The notes beneath the pieces are model-generated. The model did not search any database. It was not told where the DNA came from and saw only the letters and a list, made by a program, of their open reading frames with translations. This document shows positions 1 through 9,224 of a DNA stretch of 64,000 bases, piece after piece. A program made the position numbers and the translations under genes. Source of the stretch: CAYOSF01 sp964406605 (lineage in GTDB: Bacteria; Chloroflexota; Dehalococcoidia; DSTF01; RBG-16-68-14). How positions within the stretch are numbered: position 1 is the first letter of the stretch; the number at the start of each line of letters is the position of its first letter. Location: positions 148,795-212,794 of the forward strand of contig CAYOSF010000010.1 in assembly GCA_964406605.1 (NCBI GenBank), written 5' to 3'.

Positions 1-600
1 GCGGATGTTGGCGGCGGCGTGCTTGCCCACCGTCTCGATCGGCTCGTCGAAGCCGAGGGAACTGATGTAGTCGATTCGGTCGCGCGTGTCGGCGACGCCG
101 GCATGACGGTAGAAGTGCATCTTCCCCACGCAGCTCGTGTAATAGCCCGCCTCCTGCAGGCTCTGCAGGAACGTCGGCAGCCCGACGGGGACTTCCCACT
201 TGTTCTCGAACACGCCGTGATCGCGAACGTAGCGCTCCGTGAGGAACGAGGCGCGCGCCGGCATGCAGAGCGGCCCCTGGCAGTAGGTGTGGCTCAACAG
301 CACGCCCTCTCCCGCCAGGCGATCGAGGTTGGGCGTCTGGACGACAGGGTTGCCCTCGCAGCCCATGGCGGGCGCGCGGTGCTGATCGGCCATGATCACC
401 AGGATGTTCGGCCGCTCCCCGGCTGACCCCGTTCCGGGAGCCGTGCCCGTCGCGCCGGCCCCCGGTGCTTCGTCGCCGTCGCCTCCGTCGCAGCCGGCGG
501 CCAGCGCGAGGCCTGCGGCGCCGATCCCCGCGGCGCCCAGGAGCCGCCTACGCGAGATGCGTTCACGCTGAAACCACTGCCAGTAGCTCTTCCTCGTCAC
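1..600 (-). CDS. Sulfatase family lipoprotein (partial, C-terminus beyond window)
   Basis: This is a formylglycine-type sulfatase that would hydrolyse sulfate esters at the cell surface; the substrate is unknown. It starts at a GTG (598-600 on the plus strand) with a GGGAGGGAG Shine-Dalgarno just upstream. Residues 16-37 form a twin-arginine signal (SRRRLLG) ending in a lipobox (LAAGC, Cys37). The metal-binding start of the sulfatase fold follows (NILVIMADQ), and the catalytic CMPAR motif lies at residues 112-116, where Cys112 would be converted to formylglycine. Only the first 200 residues are present because the frame runs off the left edge. It lies 160 bp downstream of the UROD-type gene on the same strand and may belong to that group. 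Confidence 0.85.
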   Translation of the reverse strand, partial: MTRKSYWQWFQRERISRRRLLGAAGIGAAGLALAAGCDGGDGDEAPGAGATGTAPGTGSAGERPNILVIMADQHRAPAMGCEGNPVVQTPNLDRLAGEGVLLSHTYCQGPLCMPARASFLTERYVRDHGVFENKWEVPVGLPTFLQSLQEAGYYTSCVGKMHFYRHAGVADTRDRIDYISSLGFDEPIETVGKHAAANIR

Positions 601-760
601 GCTTCTCCCTCCCTCCCTGTTACCAACCGCCCGGCTCGGGCACACGCGTGTCATCGCCGCATATCGATGCCTCGAGCGCCCAACGGGAGGCATCGATCGC
701 GACCGGCTGTGTCACATTCTACGATGTCGGGGCCGGGGGGTGGGAGCGCGCCTGCGCCCC

Positions 761-1921
761 TCACCCTATCGGATACCGCCCCTCCTCAAGCGCCGTCCGG
801 TACAGCGCGAGCGTCTTCTCGCCTGAGACGTCGTTCTGGATGTTGTGGATCGGGGCGAAGACGAAGCCGCCGCCGGGCGCCAGGTCTGCGATGCGGCGCT
901 TGGTCTCCTGCCGCACCTCGGCCACCGTGCCGAACGGGAGCACCCGCTGCGAGTCGCAGGCGCCTCCCCAGAAGACGAGATCGCGGCCGTAGCGACGCTT
1001 CAGCTCGGCCGTGTCCCCCAGCCCGGCGGCGGAGACCTGGATGGGATTCAGGATGTCCACCCCGATCTCGATGATGTCTGGGATGAACGCGGCCACCGAC
1101 CCGCAGGAGTGCAGCATTACCTTCGCCTTCGTCCGCGCCTTTATCGTCTCAACGATGCGGGCGTGCCGCGGCTTGACAAGGCGGCGATACATGGCCGGGG
1201 AGATCATGGGACCGTCCTGCACACCCAGGTCGTCGCCGAACATGGCGACATCGAGGTACTCGCCCACCTCGTTCAGGAAGCGCTCCCAGGCCCGCACGGC
1301 CATACTCGTGAGACGCTCCAGCAGCGCTTCCGCGAACTCCGGGTTGGCCGCCAGGTCGAGCATGGACTCGGCGTAGCCCCGGATCCACTGCGGCCTGGCC
1401 AGGATGTCCCCGCCCAGACCGCAGTTGCCCACCAGCGCGTACGGGGTCCCTTGGCGGAGCGTCCGTGCCTTCTCGCGCAGCCCCGCGTAGCGAGTGGGAT
1501 CGTCGGGGTCGGGCCACGAGTAGCGCTCCAGGGCCTCCAGCGTCGATTCCTTGATCGGGGACTCGACATAATCAAAGTAGTGGCCGCCGGCCTTGGGCCG
1601 GCTCAGCTTGGCGCCCCACTGGTCGTAGTAGGTCTCGTACTCGCCCTCGTCTCGGACCTCATAGCGGAAGCCGGCCGGCGGGTTCGCGTCGACGGGCCGG
1701 AAGTCCACCTCCAGGGCCTGGAAGACCTCCTCGTGCACGGCCGCCAACTGCTGGAGCATGTTCGCGACGCTGACCTCCAGGTCCGAGCGGCCGAGGCGGG
1801 CGAGCAGGTCGGCGTAGGCGTGGAGGCAGATGCCCGTCACCTCCGTGCTGCCGAAGTCGATCGGCACGCGGTCCGGCTCCTCGTGGTTGAGCGCCGTGAG
1901 CACCCTCTCGCGGCTCAGCAT
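761..1921 (-). CDS. Uroporphyrinogen decarboxylase-fold (UROD/MtaA-like) protein
   Basis: This 386-residue protein belongs to the uroporphyrinogen decarboxylase superfamily. It resembles the methylcobamide-dependent methyltransferase branch (MtaA/MtbA-like) more than true HemE. The MLHSCGS motif followed about 50 residues later by GGACDSQ gives the H-x-C...C pattern that binds zinc in corrinoid:thiol methyltransferases. The N-terminus (RERVLTALNHEEPDRVPIDFG) is typical of the uncharacterised bacterial members. The ATG has a GGAGAGGAG site upstream. It follows the enoyl-CoA hydratase by 28 bp, so the two are probably co-transcribed. No corrinoid protein or MtaB-type partner is nearby, so the methyl donor and acceptor are unknown. 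Confidence 0.8.
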   Translation of the reverse strand: MLSRERVLTALNHEEPDRVPIDFGSTEVTGICLHAYADLLARLGRSDLEVSVANMLQQLAAVHEEVFQALEVDFRPVDANPPAGFRYEVRDEGEYETYYDQWGAKLSRPKAGGHYFDYVESPIKESTLEALERYSWPDPDDPTRYAGLREKARTLRQGTPYALVGNCGLGGDILARPQWIRGYAESMLDLAANPEFAEALLERLTSMAVRAWERFLNEVGEYLDVAMFGDDLGVQDGPMISPAMYRRLVKPRHARIVETIKARTKAKVMLHSCGSVAAFIPDIIEIGVDILNPIQVSAAGLGDTAELKRRYGRDLVFWGGACDSQRVLPFGTVAEVRQETKRRIADLAPGGGFVFAPIHNIQNDVSGEKTLALYRTALEEGRYPIG

Positions 1922-1949
1922 GCCGGTCGCTCCTCTCCAGCCGCCTGCG

Positions 1950-2693
<744 letters not shown>

Positions 2694-2833
2694 GGAAATT
2701 CCTCCAGTCGTCCTCGCCGGCGTTCGTCGGTGGACCGACGGCCCTTCATCGGGAGTCGCTTCCGGTGAGCAACATGCTAGCGCCGGCCCGATGCGGCGTC
2801 AAAGAGCGCCGCTCTGGACTGTCGGCCGCGTGC

Positions 2834-2839
2834 TACAAT
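2834..2839 (+). promoter_or_regulatory. Possible extended -10 (TGcTACAAT)
   Basis: TACAAT preceded by TGc lies about 43 bp before the ATG at 2882. The same hexamer precedes the genes starting at 18452 and 48246 at similar distances, which supports use as a -10. No convincing -35 is visible. Confidence 0.35.
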
Positions 2840-2881
2840 CGGCGCATCGACACGGCCGCCTCACGAGAGGAGGAAAGCACG

Positions 2882-3853
2882 ATGGCCACTGTCCTAGGCG
2901 ACATAACGGCACAGGACGACTACACGCATCCCCTCGGCCCGGAGGAGAACTTCAACGAGAGCATGTACTTCAACTTCTTCGACCAGGCCAGCGGGCACGG
3001 CGGCTTCCTACGCATGGGCAACCGGGCGAACGAGGGCTACGCGGAGGTGACCCTCTGTCTCTTCCTGCCCAGCGGCGAGGTGCTCTTCAACTACAAACGC
3101 CCTGAGATCACGAGCAACGACGCCATGGACGCCGGCGGCATGCGTTTCGAGATCGTCGAGCCGCTGGAGAAGCACCACACCACCTACGAAGGCTCGGCCG
3201 TCTTTCTCACCGACCCGACGCAGATGGCCGACCCCGGTGCGGCCTTTCGCGAGAACCCGCGCAAGCGCATCTCGGTCGAGCTCGACCACGAGGCCCTCGG
3301 CCCCGCCTACGGGTCGAGCGGAGCCGGCGAGCGGGCGGGCGAGGAGGGCGGAGGATTCGCCCGCGCCCACTACGAACAGCACATGCGCGCCCGCGGGACG
3401 CTGCGCGTCGACGACGAGACCTTCGAGGTCGACGGCACCGGCCTGCGCGACCACTCGTGGGGGCCGCGCTACTGGCAGGCGATCCACTCCTACCGCTGGC
3501 TCACCTGCGCATTCGGCCCGGAGCTCTGCATCATGGTGTCCGAGGTCACGCCCAAGCCCGATGCGAGCAACCGGACCGGCATCGTCATCCGCGACGGCGC
3601 GGCGCAGCGTGTCAGCGGCTTCGAGCTGGAGTCGCGCTTCGCGGAGGGGACGCCCTATCACACCGGCATGACCGCCCGGCTTGCCCTCGAGGGCGGGGAG
3701 AAGCTGACGGTGGAGGGCGAGGTCAAGGGCTTCATCCCCCTCCGCAACCGCCGGGAGGGCATGGTGACGCACATCGGGGAGGGGATGACCCGCTACACCT
3801 GCCTCGACCGCGTCGGGTTCGGCATCTCCGAGTACCTGGACCAGGTGGAGTAG
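2882..3853 (+). CDS. DUF7064/DUF7065-type (CrtC/AttH-like) protein
   Basis: This 323-residue protein resembles the two-domain CrtC/AttH-type beta-barrel family usually annotated DUF7065/DUF7064. The hallmark GLRDHSWGPRYW segment is present, preceded by a 'RGTLRVDDETFEVDG' strand pair. The chosen ATG has a strong GAGAGGAGG site; an upstream in-frame extension lacks one. Such genes often occur with APH-type kinases and fatty-acid/steroid-type catabolic genes, as here: the kinase starts 23 bp downstream. The family includes hydratases of isoprenoids, but no catalytic assignment is possible here. Confidence 0.7.
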   Translation: MATVLGDITAQDDYTHPLGPEENFNESMYFNFFDQASGHGGFLRMGNRANEGYAEVTLCLFLPSGEVLFNYKRPEITSNDAMDAGGMRFEIVEPLEKHHTTYEGSAVFLTDPTQMADPGAAFRENPRKRISVELDHEALGPAYGSSGAGERAGEEGGGFARAHYEQHMRARGTLRVDDETFEVDGTGLRDHSWGPRYWQAIHSYRWLTCAFGPELCIMVSEVTPKPDASNRTGIVIRDGAAQRVSGFELESRFAEGTPYHTGMTARLALEGGEKLTVEGEVKGFIPLRNRREGMVTHIGEGMTRYTCLDRVGFGISEYLDQVE

Positions 3854-3876
3854 GCCGCACCGGCCCGGCGAGATCG

Positions 3877-4896
3877 ATGACGCCGGAAGAGCTACAGGAG
3901 CGCCTTGCCGAGTTCCTCCGCCGCGCTACCGATGCGCGGCAGGTCCGGGTCGATGGCCTGCGGCTGCTGACGGGGGGCGCCTCGCGCCAGACCTGGTCTT
4001 TCGACGCCGCCGTCGAGGCCGAGGATGGCTCGTCAAGCACGCTCCCGCTGGTCCTGCGCACCGACCCCAGCCGCGGCCCCACGGCCCTGGACCGCGACTC
4101 GGAGTATCGCCTGCTCGTGGCCGCGCGGCAGGCGGGGGTGCCCGTGCCCAAGGTCCACTTCATGGGCGACGACTCGCTGGACTCGCCGTTCTTCATCATG
4201 GAGCGTGTGGAGGGCGAGACGATCCCCCGCCGGATCCTCCGCGATGACGAGTACGCCGGGGCCCGGCGCGACATGGCCGGGCAGCTCGGAGCGATCCTGG
4301 CCAAGCTTCACGCCATCCCAGTGGACGAGAGCGGCCTCGATATCCTCCCCGGTCCCGCGCCGGGACGCCGGCCGGCGGAAGAGGAGCTGGCTCGCTTCCA
4401 GCAGGTCTACCGGGCCATCGCCCTGGAGCCTCATCCCGCCTTCGAGCTGGCGTTCCGCTGGCTGCAGCAGCAACTCCCCTCCGGGACGGAGCGCGCGCTC
4501 GTCCACGGCGACTACCGTATCGGGAACATGATCGTCGGGCCGGAGGGGGTCCGTGCCGTGCTCGACTGGGAGCTATCCCATATCGGCGACCCGATGGAGG
4601 ACCTGGGCTGGATCTGCGTGCGGTCGTGGCGCTTCGGCAACGACGATCTGCCCGTGGCCGGCGTCGGCACCCGCGAGGAGTTCTGGCGCGCCTACGAAGG
4701 GGCGGGCGGCCGGGCCGTGGAGCCTGAGCGCGTGCGCTTCTGGGAGACGTTCGGCAACCTGCGCTGGGGGATCATCTGCATCAGCCAGTCGCGCACCTAC
4801 ATCGACGGGCGCAGCCCCAGCGTGGAGTTGGCCAGCATCGGCCGTCGCATCGCCGAGACGGAGTGGGAGCTGCTGAACCTGGTGGAGGGCCGCTAG
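3877..4896 (+). CDS. Phosphotransferase family protein (ACAD10/11-type kinase)
   Basis: This 339-residue protein-kinase-like fold enzyme is of the aminoglycoside-phosphotransferase/ACAD10 N-domain type. It shows the Brenner catalytic motif HGDYRIGN from residue 210 and the metal-binding DWE near 230 (VLDWELSHIGDP). It also has the LTGGASRQTW glycine-rich loop near residue 31. Bacterial members next to DUF6285 proteins, as here, are thought to phosphorylate hydroxyacyl-CoAs or similar alcohols, which would fit the enoyl-CoA hydratase across the divergent promoter. Antibiotic resistance is unlikely. It ends 4 bp before the next gene. Confidence 0.85.
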   Translation: MTPEELQERLAEFLRRATDARQVRVDGLRLLTGGASRQTWSFDAAVEAEDGSSSTLPLVLRTDPSRGPTALDRDSEYRLLVAARQAGVPVPKVHFMGDDSLDSPFFIMERVEGETIPRRILRDDEYAGARRDMAGQLGAILAKLHAIPVDESGLDILPGPAPGRRPAEEELARFQQVYRAIALEPHPAFELAFRWLQQQLPSGTERALVHGDYRIGNMIVGPEGVRAVLDWELSHIGDPMEDLGWICVRSWRFGNDDLPVAGVGTREEFWRAYEGAGGRAVEPERVRFWETFGNLRWGIICISQSRTYIDGRSPSVELASIGRRIAETEWELLNLVEGR

Positions 4897-4900
4897 ACCC

Positions 4901-5290
4901 ATGCAAGACCGTCCCACGTATGACGAGCTTCTTTCCGCCGTCGAGCGCTTCCTCGACGACGAGATCGTCGCCAACATCGAGGGCGCTCGTCGCTTCCACG
5001 CCCGGGTCGCCGCCAACGTGCTGCGCATCGTCCGTCGCGAGCTGGCGAACGAGGAAGAGCATCTCGATCGAGAATGGACCGGCCTCGATGAGATCCTCGG
5101 CCCCGCCGAGCGCCCGCCCTCCCGCGCCGCGTTCCTGGAGGCGCTCACCGACCGCAACGAGGAGCTGTGCCGGCGCATCCGCGCAGGCGATACCGACGGC
5201 GGCCCCTTTCGCGAGGGCGTCTACGCCCACGTCCGCAGGACCGTTCGCGACAAGCTCCTCGTCACGAATCCCGGGTGGCTGGGGGAGTAG
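4901..5290 (+). CDS. DUF6285 domain-containing protein
   Basis: This 129-residue, mostly helical acidic protein matches the DUF6285 family. It opens with PTYDELLSAVERFLDDE and ends in VRDKLLVTNPGWLGE. Members are regularly encoded directly after an ACAD10-type phosphotransferase, as here with a 4-bp gap, so it is probably a small accessory subunit. The function is unknown. Its last 117 bp recur as a broken copy at 8349-8465. Confidence 0.75.
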   Translation: MQDRPTYDELLSAVERFLDDEIVANIEGARRFHARVAANVLRIVRRELANEEEHLDREWTGLDEILGPAERPPSRAAFLEALTDRNEELCRRIRAGDTDGGPFREGVYAHVRRTVRDKLLVTNPGWLGE

Positions 5291-5370
5291 GGGAGCCGAA
5301 GTCCTGAGCCGGAATCCGGGGCGGCCGGCCGCTCTTCTAGGGCCCGCCGGTCATGGAGTAGCCCAGCATA

Positions 5371-7929
5371 CTAGGCTGCTTCAGACCACGTGCGCAGCAG
5401 CACCTCCTCGAGCTCCTCGGCATCAACCGGGCGGCTAAAGAGGAAGCCCTGCACTTCGTCACACAGCTCGCGCTCGAGAAACGCGAGCTGCTCCTCGGTT
5501 TCCACACCCTCCGCCACCACGCCCAGCTTGAGGTTGTGTGCCATGTGGATCACCGTGGCGGTGATCTCCGCGTCTCTCGGGTTCGTGGCGACGTTCCGGA
5601 CGAAGGAGAGATCGACCTTCACGGCATCGATGGGCAGGCGGCGCAGGTAGCTCAGGGAGGACTGGCCGGTGCCGAAGTCGTCGATGGCGATCTCGATGCC
5701 CATCTGTCTCAACTGCCGCAGCATCATGATGCTGTAGTCCACGTCTTGAATGGCCACGCTCTCGGTGATCTCCAACTGGAGGAAGTGGGCGTCGAGGCCG
5801 GTCTCCTGCAGCACCTGCCGCACGCGTTCCACCAGATCGCGCTGTTGGAACTGCCGCGCCGAGAGGTTCACCCCTACGCGGACTCGTGGGAGCGCTGCGT
5901 CCTGCCAGACCTTGGTTTGGGCGCAGGCTGTGCGCAAGATCCATTCCCCGAGCGGTGCGATCAGGCCGGTCTCCTCGGCTACCGGGATGAACTCGGTAGG
6001 CATCACCAGCCCTCGTTTCGGATGCTGCCAGCGCACCAAGGCCTCCACGCCGACGATCCGCCCGCTCTGGATATGGACCTGGGGCTGGTAGTGGATGACG
6101 AACTCCTCTCGCTCCAGCGCGTGGCGCAAGTCGTTCTCCAGGGCCAGCCGATCGAGGATGCTGGCACTCATGGCAGGGCTAAAGAGCTGGTGGTTGTTCC
6201 GCCCGTGCTCCTTCGCGCTGTACATGGCGATGTCGGCGTTCCTCAGCAAGGTCTCCGCGTCGTCGCCGTGGTTGGGGAACACGGCAATGCCGATGCTGGG
6301 CGTGATGCGAAACTCGTGGCCGCCCAGGAAGCGCGGCCGCCGGAACTCCTCCACGACCCGCTCGACGACCTCGATTGCGTCGCCGATCCGCTCGACGGCT
6401 GGTAGCAGCAGCAGGAATTCGTCGCCCCCCACCCGGGCCACGGTGTCCCCCTCCCCTGTCAGCTCCCTGAGCTGCGCGGCGATGGTCCGGAGCAGATCGT
6501 CTCCCTCAGGATGGCCGGCCGTGTCGTTCACCACCTTGAAGTGATCCAGATCGAGCAAAGCCACTGCCACGAGTCGGCTGTGACGGCGCGCCTGGGCCAG
6601 CGCCACATCCAGACGGTCCCTGAACAACGTGCGATTGGGTAGATCGGTCAAGGGGTCATGGTACGCCAGGTGTCTGACAGCCTCCTCCGCTTGCTTGCGC
6701 TCTGTGACGTCGCGGAAGATGCCCCTGGTGGCCACCGGCTTTCCGTCCTGCAGCTGGGCGAAGGTGCTGCCCTCAACCCAGATACTCCTGCCCTGCTTGG
6801 TCACGAACTCGGCCTCAATTCGGTCAAGGCTCTCGCCGGCCATCACACGCTGGAACATGGCCATGCAATGCTCTTTGCTATCGGGGTGAACGATGTCAAG
6901 CATGTTGAGGCTGCGGATCTCTTCCTCGCCGTACCCAAGTGTCTCGCGCCAGGCGCGGTTGACATAGACATAGGACCCATCCATCGCCACGCTCTGGATG
7001 ATGTCGCTTGTGCTCTCAAACAGGTCGCGATATCGTTCCTCGCTCTGCCGCAACTGCTCCTCCGCCCGCTCGCGTCTGGCGATGTCTTTGACCAGCGAAT
7101 CTGTCATCCGATTAAAGGAGGCGCCCAAGCGGACGAGTTCCTGCGGGCCTGTCGCGGGTGCCCGAGCCTCGAGATCGCCATCCGCCACGGCCAGGGTGGT
7201 CGACTCCAACGACGAAAGCGGCTTCAGGATGGAGCGCGCCATCAGGGCGGATGCTGCGGTACCCAAGACAGCACCGGCCGCGCCGAAACCGACAAGGAGC
7301 CAAAGGGCGATCTGGCCTGCATGGTCGGCCTGGCCTCGAAGGCTCGCCGCTTCCTGACGCTCGAAGTCGGCTGCGTCCCTGAGCTGCACGCCGATCATGG
7401 TCATCGGCGAGACCTGCTGTTCGAGAGCGGCTCTTGCACCTTCAATGTCGCCGGTCTGGCGTAAGCCGATCACTACCTCCGCCGTCTCTGAGAGCTTGGC
7501 CAACCCCTCGGCTATGAGGTCCAGCCCGGCGGACTCCTCTTCGCTGTAGTGCTCATACTGCCCATTGGAGCTGTGCTCTTCTTCCAGTGCTCGCGCCAGA
7601 CTGAGGGAGTCCTTCGCATCCGCAATGCTCCTGCGGAGAATGGGAGCGAGCGCCTCGTCTCCAGTAACGATGTAGCGTTCGAGCAGCCACGCGGCGACGG
7701 CGCTCTGGAACCTGGCGTCTTCCAGGGCTAGTGCTGTCCGTTCGTAAGAAGCTGCGGTGGCAAGGTGGGAATCGTGGTGCCGCTCCATCAGCGTGGCGCT
7801 TGCTACCACCGCGATCAGGACAAGGACGAGCAGGCCGTTGCTGGCAATGATCCGTCCTTTCGTCGAGGAAGGCAGGGGCAATCTGGCCCACCGGAGACGG
7901 GGAATGCTGATTCCTGGCAACCTTATCAT
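5371..7929 (-). CDS. Membrane PAS-GGDEF-EAL c-di-GMP signalling protein
   Basis: This 852-residue protein is predicted to both make and break cyclic di-GMP. Order of parts: a transmembrane helix near residues 27-48, a roughly 160-residue helical periplasmic sensor, a second helix near 205-235, HAMP, PAS (about 290-415), GGDEF (about 425-590) and EAL (about 600-845). The active-site motif GGDEF is intact, and so are EALVRW and DDFGTG of the EAL domain, so either activity could be functional. The PAS domain suggests an additional cytosolic or redox cue. It is a single gene, convergent with DUF6285 and followed upstream by a decayed segment. Confidence 0.93.
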   Translation of the reverse strand: MIRLPGISIPRLRWARLPLPSSTKGRIIASNGLLVLVLIAVVASATLMERHHDSHLATAASYERTALALEDARFQSAVAAWLLERYIVTGDEALAPILRRSIADAKDSLSLARALEEEHSSNGQYEHYSEEESAGLDLIAEGLAKLSETAEVVIGLRQTGDIEGARAALEQQVSPMTMIGVQLRDAADFERQEAASLRGQADHAGQIALWLLVGFGAAGAVLGTAASALMARSILKPLSSLESTTLAVADGDLEARAPATGPQELVRLGASFNRMTDSLVKDIARRERAEEQLRQSEERYRDLFESTSDIIQSVAMDGSYVYVNRAWRETLGYGEEEIRSLNMLDIVHPDSKEHCMAMFQRVMAGESLDRIEAEFVTKQGRSIWVEGSTFAQLQDGKPVATRGIFRDVTERKQAEEAVRHLAYHDPLTDLPNRTLFRDRLDVALAQARRHSRLVAVALLDLDHFKVVNDTAGHPEGDDLLRTIAAQLRELTGEGDTVARVGGDEFLLLLPAVERIGDAIEVVERVVEEFRRPRFLGGHEFRITPSIGIAVFPNHGDDAETLLRNADIAMYSAKEHGRNNHQLFSPAMSASILDRLALENDLRHALEREEFVIHYQPQVHIQSGRIVGVEALVRWQHPKRGLVMPTEFIPVAEETGLIAPLGEWILRTACAQTKVWQDAALPRVRVGVNLSARQFQQRDLVERVRQVLQETGLDAHFLQLEITESVAIQDVDYSIMMLRQLRQMGIEIAIDDFGTGQSSLSYLRRLPIDAVKVDLSFVRNVATNPRDAEITATVIHMAHNLKLGVVAEGVETEEQLAFLERELCDEVQGFLFSRPVDAEELEEVLLRTWSEAA

Positions 7930-8348
7930 TCGTGCAGTGTCGCGCTGCCCACGCTCAAGGAGCGCAGGTCTTCCTGCTCCAACCAGCGGGACGGTGCTGG
8001 CCGCTTGCGGACCCGCGCCTGGACTGCCGGCTCGGCGAGCATCTCGCGCACGGCCGGCGCTGTCTTCAGTCCAATGGAGTATCGGTGCTTTTGCCGTCCC
8101 TCTTCATTGAACCGGAGGCAGATGCGCCCTGTCTGCTTCTGGACAGATACAAGTGCGCCCTCTTGCCATCGTGGCGGCTCCCCCCAGGCAGAGTTCGCAA
8201 GGACATAGCCTCCAGTGCCAACGGCGTGTGCCCCGCAAGACTGCTGAAGAAGGCCGTGCTCCAGCGTTGAACGGCCTCGCCCGGGCTACGAGGCTCACAC
8301 CGGGCGACAAAGCTGTGCGCGGTCGAGGAATCCGAGCAGGGCTGGGAG
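7930..8348. other. Intergenic segment upstream of the GGDEF-EAL gene
   Basis: I see no convincing gene. Short open frames exist on both strands but lack ribosome sites and recognisable motifs. It lies against the broken DUF6285 copy, so it may be part of a duplicated and decayed segment. Confidence 0.4.
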
Positions 8349-8465
8349 CGCATCCGCGAAGGCGACACCGACCGCGGCCCTTCCCGCGAGAGCGTCTACG
8401 CCCACGTCCGCCGGACCGTTCGCGACAAGCTCCTCGTCACGAACCCCGGTTGGCTGGGGGAGTAG
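8349..8465 (+). pseudogene. DUF6285 C-terminal fragment (partial duplicate)
   Basis: These 117 bp align without gaps to the last 117 bp of the DUF6285 gene (5174-5290), with about ten substitutions, and end at the same stop codon (WLGE then TAG). The upstream sequence is unrelated and there is no start. The copy therefore looks like a leftover of a second DUF6285 gene or of a segmental duplication spanning the c-di-GMP gene. Confidence 0.85.
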
Positions 8466-8483
8466 GGGGAGGTCCAGCGGTTT

Positions 8484-8885
8484 CTATGCCGCCTGCGCCA
8501 AGAAGCTCTCAATCTTCTCGCGGTTGTGCGGGTACTCGAAGACGGCGCACTGCCACTCGCTGCTCGCGTCCCCGATCGCCGAACCGAGGCGTTCGAGGAG
8601 AGCACATGCCCCGGCTACCGCCGTTTCGGGGAGCAGCACAGCGACGACGGGCCCATCGTCGAAGACGGCAACCACATCACACCCTCCCCTGAGGGCGCAT
8701 ATCAAGGAGTCAAACCAGGGCGATTCGAGGGCATCCCGGTCGGTTGAGCCCATCGGGGGACGCAGCAAGAGCACCGAGAACGAGTGTTCGTAACGCCGTG
8801 ACCGCTTGACCTCTTCCGCCAGCCGGGCGTGAAACTCCTTGCCATCTACTGCAAGTGACGCGTTCTCTTTGTTCCTGTGAGCCAT
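8484..8885 (-). CDS. Degenerate GGDEF-like stand-alone domain
   Basis: This is a 133-residue protein. Its opening (FHARLAEEVKRSRRYEHSF, then SVLLLRP) resembles the first helix and strand of diguanylate cyclase domains. The metal-binding and GGDEF positions are not present, so cyclase activity is unlikely. The start is the ATG at 8883-8885; a longer in-frame extension upstream lacks coding character. It is on the same strand as the GGDEF-EAL gene, about 555 bp before it. A regulatory or ligand-binding role is possible; I would otherwise call it hypothetical. Confidence 0.55.
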   Translation of the reverse strand: MAHRNKENASLAVDGKEFHARLAEEVKRSRRYEHSFSVLLLRPPMGSTDRDALESPWFDSLICALRGGCDVVAVFDDGPVVAVLLPETAVAGACALLERLGSAIGDASSEWQCAVFEYPHNREKIESFLAQAA

Positions 8886-9224
8886 GATTGACCTTCCTGC
8901 CCCCACACGGTTGATTGTCGGTCGCTCAGCCCATCTTGACCATGGGGATCGGCCCAGAAGCGCCGAGCTTTGCCCGAACACTGAGGACAGATAGTGTGGC
9001 CTTGCGGGGCTTTCACCTGCCACGGGTAAGTGATGCGTGGCTGTGGAGATCAAGACACAAGCCCAGCGAATCGCCTGAGAGATACTTGATCCTACCCATG
9101 CACTGTCTCTCCCAGATGTGGTAGCGTAGCCCCGACCGGTGGTGGAGCATTCCTCCACCCGACTTGCAGGCGCCTGGTGGTTGTCCCCACCCGGCACTTG
9201 GCGTCCCCAGAGAGGTGAACACCC
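8886..9224. other. Intergenic region
   Basis: There is no gene here. It holds divergent upstream regions for the GGDEF-like gene and the secreted repeat protein. An AGATAGTGTGGC 12-mer near 8989 recurs at 11415 after that repeat protein. Confidence 0.4.

Noticed and set aside
8066..8368. Minus-strand 100-residue frame
   Set aside because: It overlaps the DUF6285 remnant antisense, with no ribosome site or motif.
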